Of a DNA stretch of 64,000 nt, positions 33,767-64,000 are shown in pieces; the first letter of the stretch is position 1, and every line of letters starts with the position of its first letter. The notes below the pieces were generated by a model. It did not search any database. It was not told where the DNA came from and saw only the letters and a program-made list of their open reading frames with translations. The DNA comes from Agapanthus africanus (Eukaryota > Streptophyta > Magnoliopsida > Asparagales > Amaryllidaceae): NCBI GenBank assembly GCA_030015575.1, contig JASDDO010000016.1:109077241-109141240 (forward strand), read 5' to 3'. Made by a program: the position numbers and the translations under genes.

Positions 33767-35862
33767 TGTTAGTTATATGTGTGCCCTAGAGGCCATTACT
33801 GTACATACGATGTATATTGTAGTGGATGCTTGGACATATATAGGGAGAACTTTCTTGCTCGACATGATAGTACGCTATCTGGTTGTACTTTATCTTAACA
33901 TGTACTCTGATTATCTCTTTTGTTACATGTTGATAAAGCCCTTAGGATTTGTACTCGACTACTGGGACTATGATGAGATCATACTAGTGGGGCCACGGTA
34001 GTCTATGAGTACATCCTATAACTGTTCCTAGTCGAGGGTGTGTCGAGACAGGGCATCGATACACCAGAGTAGACTAGCGTATACGCATCTTGACCCATAT
34101 GATGGGCGATGGATGATCCCATATCCATCGGTGTTTGACATCAAGGATGGTGTACGGGTGCTCAGTGGAGACTGGGTACACTGGACGGACTCCCCGAGAA
34201 CTCCTAGATGGTATATATACCTATTGTCAGATAGCAGTTCTCTGGTGACACTTGTACAGGTTAGTCTGTAGACCCGAGATCGTCATAGAGTCTTGTGTGA
34301 TTCCCACTGTACTTTGATTTCCTCCCTACCACGGCTCTACTGAGTTGTGCAAACAGGTGGATTTTGGGTACAGTCCCGAATCATATGGAGACAGTGAGCG
34401 ATAGGAGGGGTTTCGTCTCTCCCGGTATAGGGAGTTGATGTCGCGCTATGTTTGATCGGCTATAACACCTAAATCCCTGGCCAGGGTTCTCGAGGTTTAC
34501 TGATAAGTGTTATCAGTAGTTCCTCGACCTGTTATTAGCCATAAATCAACATGACTTATAAAGTTACCAGGGTCTGACATTTACCACCCTTGGACTTCAT
34601 ATGCGACGTATCAGACGAAGAGACCGGACTGTACGGTAAGTGTTGCTTACAGGCTCGTAAGGGTTATGATGAGTTCGCTCGTCGGCCACCTTTTCGTCAT
34701 GTACCTGGGTAGCCGTTACGCACAGCTAGTGCCGCTGACGTGCTTGTGGTTAAGCCCATTGCCAGCGTACTGACGAGTCTTTAGAGTCCCACACAGAGGG
34801 TTCCCTCGTTCAGGCGAAAGATGTAGAGATCGTAAGTTGTTACCGCAGCTGTAAGGTGTTGCGGCAGGTTTTCGATTATGTTCGTGTAATTGTTACAGGA
34901 ATAATAATCGGAAGAATAATACTGGCCGGATACCGGTATTATATTATTGGATTAATTGTATTCGTATTTTTCGGAATTCGGATGCGTGTATACAGTATAC
35001 GGTATACGGTATATGGAGGAGGGGTATTTTTGTAATTGTTATAAGAATACCTTCTAGAAGGTGCCACCTCATAATGACATAATTATGACATCATTTATTT
35101 TGTGAAAATAAATTAGTGAGGTGTAAATTAAAAGGTATAAGCATGATAATGTGGTTGTTGAAGTGGATGTACTATTAATGCATGATACTTCTTTCATAAT
35201 ACATGCTTTAGTTAGTGCTATTTTCTTTTTATCATGCTTAAACTTTTTAATCATGAAATGCACTTATTCTTTCCTCCTCCTTCTTCTTATAAATACCTTC
35301 ATATGAGATGTGAAATCAAGGCATTCTAATCCTACACAAAAATTATGATAAGTGTATCATAACAAGTGTATAAGAAGAGAGAAAGAAAATGATGGTGATC
35401 ATTCTTCCTAGCTTTAACCCTCACATGAGATGTGAATCCAAAGCTTAGGATTTCAAGTTAATCCAATACAATTATCTCTACATCATCCTAGTGATCTCTT
35501 CTAGCAAATTTGGTCTCTCGGTTAAACTCTTGAGAAGAGTTTCTAGCTTGCACGAAAACTCTCGGATGGATCATCTAGGTCTTCGGTGGCCGGAGATCGA
35601 AAACATCGGCAACATCTAAAGGAGTCAAGGAGTTCACCTAAGGAGGAGAAAGGAGCAAAGGAGTTGCATCCAAGAGAAGACCCGAAGGACCGTATCATCA
35701 AGGTATAATCCTTAACATAGTAGATAAGATCTCTAGTTGGGGTTTACTAGTTGGGGTTTAGACAAGATCTTCGGTTAAGTGCGTGTTGTATGCAAAGAAA
35801 ATTTTCGTTCACCGCTTCCGCCGCGCCACAAGAGTTGTGGGAGCATGCAGCACTCACCAACA
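33767..35862 (+). mobile_element. Solo LTR, copia family A, opposite orientation
   Basis: This is a 2096-bp LTR running TGTTAGTTATATG ... CTCACCAACA, the reverse complement of the LTRs of element A. It is flanked by the perfect 5-bp duplication GGTGG (33762-33766 and 35863-35867). No internal region is present, so it is the product of LTR-LTR recombination of a full insertion in the gypsy LTR. It carries the same TATAAATA promoter element (35288-35295). It differs from the element A LTRs at many more positions than those two differ from each other, so it is an older insertion. Confidence 0.95.
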
Positions 35863-36370
35863 GGTGGAAAACTATTTAGCTTTTGAAAAAGGAAGAGTAA
35901 AACCCTTGATTTAATTCAAGAGAAAGAAGAAGGTTTTGGAACCTTGAAGATGGAAGAAAGAGCTCAGCTCTGAGACTTTTTTGGAGAGAGAAAAAAAGTT
36001 TTTTTTGAGATATTTCATTATCTTTGCCTTTATAGGCTATACATTTTACACATAGCCCTTTGGGCTTCACAAAATGGCATTTTGCCTATCCCATGGCTCA
36101 TGTGCCATTTCTTTTTGCACATAAGCCATGGGTTTACAAAAATTTGGCTTTATGCCTAATTTTCTTACATTTATCCATAAAATAAAATAAAAGAAATGCA
36201 ACAAAATTATTTATTACAAAATTTTTATCTTGGCATGGGGGGAGGCCGGCCGCTTCATGCTCGGGCTCGACCTGGGCATGGGCCCACTGGATCTGGGCTT
36301 GGGCCCACTTGGCTTGGGGTTGACTTTGATTTTGACTTGGTCAACCGGGGTGTAAATTTTTACCCCAACA

Positions 36371-37329
36371 CTTTGAAAAGAGAATTCATCATCGATTTTT
36401 GCTTGGCTCGATCTTCATGGGACGTGGATCATTCACGGATCTCTTGCTCTTGATGACGATCGGCGTTGTGATAAAGGATCTTCGAGGTCTTCGCTTGATG
36501 TAGTTCTCAACGAATCTTGATTTTGATTTGGATTTGGTATTTGGATGAAGCTTTGTCACTAAGATTCAACCACTAATTGTGTAACTAATTGGCTAACCCC
36601 CAAAATGATGATTTAGATCCCTTTTATAGTCCTTCTCATTCTTCCACTAGAATCTAGGTTAATCTTCTCAAAGAAACTAGGTAGTTGTACGGAAGCTTCT
36701 AGAGTAAGATAGTTAGCTTAGCTGTTGTAGAGAAGCTTCTGGAATAAGCTAGGAAGTTCGAAGCGTCTTCAACAAGCTAGGAAGTTATAGGGGAGCCTCT
36801 GGAAAAGTGTCGACCGCCGACGACCTAACTCGGCCGTGGATCCGCGGCGGATCGGACTGAATCGGCCGCGGTTCCGCAGCCATTTAGTGAGATCTCTGTA
36901 TGATTTTTCTAGGGTGTTCTGGAGTTGGACTTGAGGTATTCTTTTGATGTGTGGAATCTTATAATGTTTCTTTAGTTGCTGCCACTATTTGATTCTTTGG
37001 TTTCCTGTATTATATCGGCAGTTTTCTGATTCCTGTTATTTTGACCTGAATAATCTAGCACAAGATCTCAGTAAAGAATGTGAGAGATGCAAAATATTAT
37101 GCGTGAAATATTTACACACAATTTCCTTCATAATACTGGTTATAATGTATAACACATATTAAATGATCTTTTCGAGACAAACTGCAAATATATGTTATAT
37201 TTATACCAAACACCTTTAGATGATTAGAAAGAGTAAGGAAATTGTCGTGTTGAAAGTGCAGTATTTTCGACTGAACACCGTCTGAAGGTGGGTTTAAATA
37301 GCGGTGGTAGTAGGCAGGCAAGCATGAGA
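36371..37329. other. Gene-proximal noncoding region with LTR-like relic
   Basis: There is no gene here. In minus sense there is a TATA-like TATAAAAGG (about 36615-36625) followed by sequence that reads like an LTR R/U5 up to 36371. A GC-rich hairpin at 36832-36893 has the same architecture as those in the leaders of elements A and B (ACTCGGCCG.GGATCCGCGGCGG ... CGGCCGCGGTTCCGC). I see no PBS and no second LTR, so this may be a truncated relic of another LTR element. The rest is AT-rich without recognisable content. Confidence 0.4.
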
Positions 37330-37640
37330 ATCACGCCGACTGTCACACTCCCGACGTCACGCCCGCGTGATGGGCGGGATCCCGCATTAATGGCGAGACA
37401 AGCTCGTTAATGGGGGATCGTGATGACGTGGAACGCGGGAGTGGCGGGCGGATATCTCGCGCATGGCTAGATTCACGGGGGTGAGGCGGTTGCGCCTCGA
37501 CGAGACCGAGGAAGATGAGCTCGGCGGGAGAGCTCGGGGATAAGCGGGAGGCCGAGCTATCTTGGTTCTGTTAGAGCCCGGAGGTGAGCTGAGAGGGCCG
37601 AGGAGGCCAGTTGTGCAGGAGCCTCGGAGATGAGCCAAAA
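37330..37640. other. GC-rich island upstream of the kinase gene
   Basis: About 310 bp of high-GC sequence sits between AT-rich flanks, with short inverted and repeated segments (CCCGCATTAATGGCGAGACAAG ... TTAATGGGGGATCG; GCGGGAG/CTCCCGC). An 83-codon minus ORF (37387-37638) is low-complexity and matches nothing I recognise. It could be an LTR fragment or a CpG-type island. Confidence 0.4.
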
Positions 37641-37714
37641 GTTGTCTATAGGACGGGTATAGTAGCGGTCTGATCTGTGAGTCCTTTCTTGCAAACTTTG
37701 GGACACGTTATCTG

Positions 37715-37722
37715 CCACGTGT
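37715..37722 (+). promoter_or_regulatory. G-box (CACGTG) upstream of the kinase gene
   Basis: The sequence GCCACGTGTC lies about 500 bp before the start codon. This is an ABRE/G-box core bound by plant bZIP and bHLH factors. A single site is weak evidence of regulation. Confidence 0.35.
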
Positions 37723-37969
37723 CATGATCTGAAAGATCACCGATATCGAGCATCATCACATATAAACATACTATCGAGAATAATTAAAATATACCAAACA
37801 TATTAAACGTGGGATACCTTAAAATTAGATGTAAGGTAATCCAATTCCAAGGAACGTGAGAATTTGTGGTAATGCGCCGTTACATTAACCAAACGGAACC
37901 ATATCGGATATGGTTTGTAAGGACGTAGACTGTTGCGGTGTTGCTTCTTGGATCCAAGAACCATTTTGG

Positions 37970-38223
37970 CTTTTATTTAAGAAAAGTAGAAAATGGAATA
38001 ATGGAACGTCTCCGCGGGCACGACCACGGCGACATTTTAAACATACTTTCATCCTAGGATTCGATTCTGATCCATCCTCATCCTAAGATCAACAAATTAG
38101 GGTTTGCTCACTGCTCTCTTTCTTCTTCAAAGCACAACATCTCGATCTCGATCCCAAGATCTAACGCCATCGAAGCAACAAACCCTATGATCATCATCAT
38201 CGTCCCCATCTCCACCTCCTCGA
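37970..38223 (+). promoter_or_regulatory. Putative core promoter and 5' leader of the kinase gene
   Basis: A TATA-like TTTATTTAAG at about 37973-37982 stands roughly 240 bp before the ATG. If it is used, transcription would start near 38005-38015. The leader that follows is C/T-rich (TCTCTTTCTTCTTC at about 38115), as in many plant 5' UTRs. No transcript evidence is available. Confidence 0.4.

Positions 38224-38231
<8 letters not shown>
38187..38231 (+). CDS. Upstream ORF overlapping the kinase start codon
   Basis: A 14-codon ORF ([14 protein letters not shown]) is in the +1 frame relative to the kinase. Its TAA (38229-38231) lies just past the kinase ATG (38224-38226). It is low-complexity (ATC repeats), so the peptide is unlikely to matter, but the overlap could reduce or couple initiation at the main start. 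Both ATGs have C at -3; the main one has G at +4. Confidence 0.45.
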
Positions 38232-59703
<21,472 letters not shown>

Positions 59704-60191
59704 GGTGATTCGATACACATGTTTTTTTCGTTTCAGATCATTGTATACAGATTGTAAATTGACAGCCAACTGTGGAACACAAAATCAACTGCATTGAGTG
59801 TCTAATATATTTTCTCAATACTGGAATTAAGTTCAAAATCAGTTGCATATCCCTAACATGTATGTGGCTTCTGCTTCCTATAGTAACACTAACATTCTGT
59901 TTTGGGATTTTTATTTTGGTTTATTTAACCTGAATTGGAATTGGAACTCACTTGGCTATTGCTAGAGGGGGACATGTTTTTGGAGTAAGCCAGAAGCAAA
60001 AACTTGTAGCGATATGATCTGGTGGCTGGATCTTCGATCAAATGAATTTGGTGGCCATGAGATTGGGGAATGACAGGATTGGCGTGAGGCAATTGTCTTT
60101 GTACTGTACCTATTCACTTTAAATATGACTTGCAAAATACATTCTCTTCTTGAAATACTTGTTCTACTGTCAGTCAGTTCAGTGCCTTCCT
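59704..60191 (+). other. Kinase 3' UTR and downstream region
   Basis: This is AT-rich sequence after the TGA. No exact AATAAA stands at a convincing distance, which is common in plants. The end of the transcript cannot be placed, and the LINE fragment may lie within or just beyond the 3' UTR. Confidence 0.5.
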
Positions 60192-61545
60192 CAACAACAA
60201 CAACCACCACCGAGCCTTTTATCCCAAGCATATGGGGTAGGCTACATGAACCAACATAAGAATCACGCCGGGTCCAACACATGAATCCTCCGCCTCCACT
60301 CACTCCTATCGAACAATATACTTTCATTGAGGCCTTTGGCAACCATATCGTTTTGTATCACCTCCATCCATGTTTTCTTCGGTCTCCCTTTTGCCCTTTT
60401 GTCATTTCTCATATCGAGAGTATTTATTCGTCGAACCGATACTTCCATAAGTCTGCGTCGCACATGACCAAACCATCTTAGTCGGATTTCCTGCATCTTC
60501 TCCTCCACGGGTGCTACACCAATTTTTGCACGAATATCCTCATTTCGCACCTTATCTTTTCTAGTGTTACCGTACATCCAACGTAGCATGTACATCTCCG
60601 CTACGTGCATCTTCTGTGTATGATGCTTCTTAGGAGCTCAGCATTCTCTACCATATAATAAGACATGCCGAATAGCGTTTCGATAAAACTTCCTTTTTAA
60701 TTTTAACGGAAAGTTACGATCATACAAAATTCCTGTTGCACTCCTCCATTTCAACCAACCAGTTTGGATCCTTTGATTAACATCACTATTGAACTCCCCA
60801 TTCTTTTGGATGGTGGAACCTGGATATCTAAACTGGTCGCTCGGTGATATCTCTTGCCCTTCCAATGTTATACCGATACGGTTTTGACTTCCCTGTTTAC
60901 TAAATTTGCAATGCATATATGCTGTCTTGGACCTGCTCAATCCGAACCCCCGAGATTCCAATGTTTGCCTCCATAATTCCAATTTGGCATTAACCCCTGC
61001 TTTTGTCTCATTTACTAGAACAATATCATCAGCGAATAGCATACACCAAGGTACCTTATCTTGGATAGTTCTAGTAAGCTCATCCATCACGATGGTAAAC
61101 AGGAATGGACTTAATGCAAATCCTTGATGTAAATCAATTGTAATCGGAAAATCACTCGTTAGGCCGCTGCAAGTTCTGACATTTGCCACTACTCCATCGT
61201 ATATATCCTTGATTATGTCAATATACTTGATGGGGACTCCCTTCTTCATCATTGTCCCCCCCATAATACCTCTCTAGGTACCCTGTCGTACGCTTTTTCT
61301 AAATCAATAAATATCATATGCAAATCTCTTCTCCTCTCTCGAAAACGCTCGACAAGTTGACGAAGCAAACGAATAGCCTCGGTCGTCGATCGTTCAGGCA
61401 TGAACCCAAACCGGTTCTCTGTTATCTTAATATCCTTCCTTAGCATGTGTTCAATCACTCTCTCTCAAAGTTTCATGGTGTGACACATAAGTTTTATTCC
61501 ACGGTAGTTTGAGCAACTTTGAATGTCACCCTTGTTCATGATATT
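60192..61545 (-). mobile_element. RTE-type LINE, 5'-truncated
   Basis: This is the 3' part of a non-LTR retrotransposon, antisense to the kinase. RT motifs are NRFGFMPERSTTEAI and FIDLEKAYDRVPREVLW (61249-61458), LHQGFALSPFLFTIVMDEL and the catalytic FADDIVLV (60638-61264). The C-terminal KAKGRPKKTWMEVIQNDM segment follows (60263-60610). The three pieces lie in different frames. One shift is at a G run near 61255-61260; near 60640 a TGA and a further shift follow YGREC. The 3' end is (CAA)n on the plus strand at 60192-60204, the short-repeat tail typical of plant RTE elements. The 5' end is lost near 61545. Confidence 0.88.
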
Positions 61546-61761
61546 TTAATTCATCCCGTGCACTTCAGTGAAGCTCTTCCAACTAATTGATCATTGACAG
61601 GGTTTCAAACATGGTTTACTTTTTCATTCCCTCTTCATTAGATTTCTATCCTCTTTCTTTTACATGAAAAAATTCTTATACCCTCTGAAGTTGAGCTGGA
61701 AAGTTGAAACCAGTTGAACTAGCAAATGATTGGTTGGCAGAGCGAGTTAACTGAGTCATAA

Positions 61762-62960
61762 GATTGATTGTAATTTTCTACAAAATTCGAGGTTAATTAT
61801 ATTTCTTCTGTTTCTACATGGGGGCTAATTGCCAAAGGTCATTATATTTATGAACTTTTCTTTCATTGTATACTTTTTTTTTGACGAAATTCTTTCATTG
61901 TTTACTTATTGATATTCTGTACCTGATACTTCCAAGATTTCATTGATAAATTTGAAGTCCCCTGATGTTGCACAGAAGCTTTTTGGCATCTTCAGCCTTC
62001 CAAATTATACTAGATGAGGTAAACGGAAGGATATCATTATCATTTTAGTGGAAGAGATTTAGTCTGCATATCTGGAAATAATTGATGTGTTTTGGGAGAT
62101 TTGTTTGTGGCATCATTTTTCTGTACTGAAATGCTTAATGAATGTAGACTTGAAACTAGTGGTTATTTGCTGAGGGAAGTTGGGCTATGATTCATTGCTT
62201 TGTATAATTTTTTTTGTTATTATTTTTCTTCTTTCTCTAATTGGGTGAAGAGGCTAGGATCATTATGTTTCTCACCTCCTTTTAATCCAACTTATGTAGC
62301 CAATTTTTCCAAGATATCATTGAGAAATTTCATGCTGCAAATGTTGTGAAGAGTTTTTCTCCCTCTTTTGGCATTTTTAATTCGTTCTCCTAATTACATT
62401 GATTGTGGTAAACTAAAAGCTATGCCCTACCATTTAGTTGGAAGTGTTACAGTGGCATATTTCTCTATATCGCATTCTGAGAAAGTGTCCATATGTTCTC
62501 AGAATTTGCTTGTGACACCGTGTCACCTATATTTGTCTGTACTGTAACAGTCAACGAGGGCCGTCCTGAAACTGGTGGTTATTCCGAGGAGAAACTGGCA
62601 AGATTCATTGTAAGTTTCTACAATATTTAATTTATTTCCTTCTGTCTCTGCTTGTGGGCTAATTTGTTAGATGCTTGGAGTTGTCGTATTTATGGCTTAT
62701 CTTCTTGCACTCTCTCTCTCTCTCTCAAGATCTCAAGATCTCAATGAGAAATTTCAAGCCCCTGGTTGTTGCATACTTGCATAGAGCCTTTGGCATCATC
62801 CAAAATTATAATATTGAGGCAACTAAAAGGCTAAAGCATTCCCTATCATTTTACTGGGGTTGACTTAGCTCACAGATATCTCTGCATTCTGGTAAAACAA
62901 TCCTTATAATCTGTTCAGAGATTTTGCTTATCACAGTGGTACCTCTATTAACTGATTACT
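61762..62960 (+). repeat. Three degenerate tandem copies of a roughly 400-bp unit
   Basis: Matching landmarks recur in order. A CATTGA(T/G)AAATTT(G/C)A element followed by GTTG and TTTTGGCATC is at about 61940, 62315 and 62745. GG(T/C)AAAC...TATC/CTATC followed by ATTTTAGTGG/ATTTAGTTGG/ATTTTACTGG is at about 62020, 62408 and 62815. TTTCTAC...GGGCTAATT is at about 61775 and 62610. The copies differ by many substitutions and indels. No coding potential is seen. Confidence 0.65.
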
Positions 62961-63077
62961 TGCTGAGGTCTTCATATAACAACTGTCATGGGCCCTGGCA
63001 AAAATCTTAAGCTTTTCATTTCCATCGTTATTGACATGATGTTTCAGAGTATTAAATTTAATTCTACACGAATGAGG

Positions 63078-63245
63078 GGGCGATTGTATATTTTATTTAT
63101 GAGTGTACACGGGCTTTTGATTTAAGTGGGTTCCAACAATAAGACTCAAGCCTTGTTGAGATTTGTCTCAACTCATATCTTATACCCATGTACCTCTCAT
63201 AGTTTTTTTTTCCAATGTGGGATTATTTTAATCCACACATCTCTT
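63078..63245 (-). repeat. Diverged TRIM LTR relic
   Basis: In minus sense this aligns with the LTR of the intron 4 TRIM: CCCACATTGG, then GGGTATAAGATATGAG, then GGCTTGAGTCTTATTGTTGGAACCCACTTAAATCAAAAGCCCGTGT (piecewise matches). It is much more diverged than the two LTRs of the complete copy are from each other. No partner LTR or clear duplication is seen. Confidence 0.55.
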
Positions 63246-64000
63246 GACTTGACACAGAGCTTCCTGATTTCTTTCCGCTTATAACCAGCATCACAGAAAT
63301 GGCATCAAATGGACATATTGCATATACAAGCCAAAGAAAAAGAAGCAAAAATAGAAAGAAAGAAAAACACAAAGTTGATATATTAACAAACAAAAATTTC
63401 CGTGTTAAAGAGAATGATCTTTTACTAGTTGCAGTCTCTTCTCTCTTTTTTTGGGTGCAAAACATGGAGTTCTAGGGAAGGAAGTAGCAATTGCCCTTTG
63501 GATCTTTGTCAAATATATCCGCTGAATTGTAATTTTAATAGCCTTCAAAAGTAACTACTTGATGCTTATTGATGAAGAGTGAATACCCGCAGTATTCTGG
63601 CCGAGGAAGTCACTGTAACAGTGGTACCTCTCCATTGCTCTAAGATAATCTGGTCATTCTCTTCTCCTCTTACATTATACATTTGTACTACACCTAATTT
63701 ATGTTGTTTCTTCACAGGTTAACATCTCCTTGATGGAAGCATGCTTCATTTGACATACCGAGGTATTATACAAGAATTGTTTATTTTTTAAAGGACAGAT
63801 GGTACTTTACTACGTTCTCTTTTCACTCTCATTTTGCAAACAAGAAACTAATGCTCCTCTGTATCCTGGGCTCTTCCTAGTATTTGTCATTACAAGATGT
63901 ATATGCTGCAGTAATTTAGTTCCATTAATTGCGAAGGACCATGAGGCGATCACCGTTTATGTGATGAGAAGTGTCATTGTTACGAATGTATTGGAGTATT
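63246..64000. other. Unassigned downstream sequence
   Basis: AT-rich DNA without a supportable gene, RNA or element. The 80-codon minus ORF at 63223-63465 is low-complexity (F/L-rich) and not convincing. A distal 3' UTR exon of the kinase or the start of a neighbouring gene cannot be excluded. Confidence 0.5.

Larger units (their letters stand above)
1..36370 (-). mobile_element. Ty3/gypsy retrotransposon, Tat lineage, nested host of the TE stack
   Basis: This is the outermost element of the stack. Read on the minus strand it runs 5' LTR (right), PBS, extra ORF1, gag-protease, RT, RNase H, a second plant-type RNase H, integrase, then 3' noncoding DNA that leaves the window at base 1. The additional RNase H after the classical one and the extra ORF before gag are marks of the Tat lineage (Ogre/Retand-like). 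Its pol is interrupted by copia element A between 2749 and 26998, with the flanking 5-mer CTTCG at 2745-2749 and 26993-26997. The right boundary is inferred from a TGTTGGGG terminus in minus sense. The 3' LTR is not in view, so neither the gypsy target duplication nor LTR divergence can be read. Nonsense codons in RT and integrase show the copy is dead. Confidence 0.85.
32642..36370 (-). repeat. Gypsy 5' LTR (interrupted by solo LTR of family A)
   Basis: In minus sense the LTR would start TGTTGGGGTAAAAATT at 36370 and end CACCCTACA at 32642. Removing the inserted solo LTR and its 5-bp duplication leaves about 1.63 kb. A TATA box (TATAAAG, 36028-36034, minus) stands about 340 bp from the start, giving U3, and the 59-bp GC-rich array lies in R/U5. 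The left boundary next to the PBS is well supported. The right boundary rests on the TG terminus only, because the partner LTR is outside the window. A second TATA-like site at about 36615-36625 leaves open that the LTR or another element extends further right. Confidence 0.6.

Overview
The window is nuclear DNA of a flowering plant with a large, retrotransposon-rich genome. The evidence is a seven-exon calcium-dependent protein kinase gene with plant-type introns, Ty1/copia and Ty3/gypsy (Tat-lineage) elements primed by plant initiator-Met-type sites, a TRIM element, hAT-like and fold-back DNA elements, and an RTE-type LINE. The GC-rich first exon followed by AT-richer later exons would fit a monocot, but I cannot name the species.

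Positions 1 to about 36370 are one stack of nested LTR retrotransposons. The outermost is a minus-strand Tat-lineage Ty3/gypsy element. Its 3' end lies left of the window, and its 5' LTR probably spans 32642-36370. Its pol gene is split at the RT/RNase H boundary by copia element A (2750-26992, target duplication CTTCG). Element A is split by copia element B (5512-18072, duplication GTACA). B is split by a solo LTR of a related family C (9707-11886, duplication CAGTC). The right LTR of A holds a second C solo LTR (24857-26941, duplication TATGC). The gypsy LTR holds a solo LTR of family A in opposite orientation (33767-35862, duplication GGTGG). All five target duplications are perfect, so the relative order of insertion can be read directly. 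Element B has a full gag; element A has lost its gag and carries a short unrelated reading frame in its place. A and B still share a structured RNA leader, including a hairpin whose inner stem covaries between them.

Positions 36371-38186 are the upstream region of the only host gene, with an LTR-like relic, a GC-rich island and a putative core promoter. Positions 38224-59703 (plus strand) hold a group I CDPK (CPK1/2/20-like) of 560 codons in seven exons. It has an N-myristoylation/palmitoylation start (MGNSC), a complete kinase domain, an autoinhibitory junction and four canonical EF hands. A 14-codon upstream ORF overlaps its start codon. Intron 4 (5.6 kb) holds a complete TRIM and two copies of a microsatellite-bounded fold-back element. 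Intron 5 (9.8 kb) holds a decayed minus-strand copia element that is itself full of DNA-element insertions. A triplicated 24-bp unit ends exactly at the intron 5 acceptor.

Downstream of the kinase are an antisense 5'-truncated RTE LINE (60192-61545), three degenerate tandem copies of a roughly 400-bp unit (61762-62960), a diverged TRIM LTR relic (about 63078-63245) and unassigned sequence to the end. All calls come from reading the sequence; no database search or structure prediction was run.
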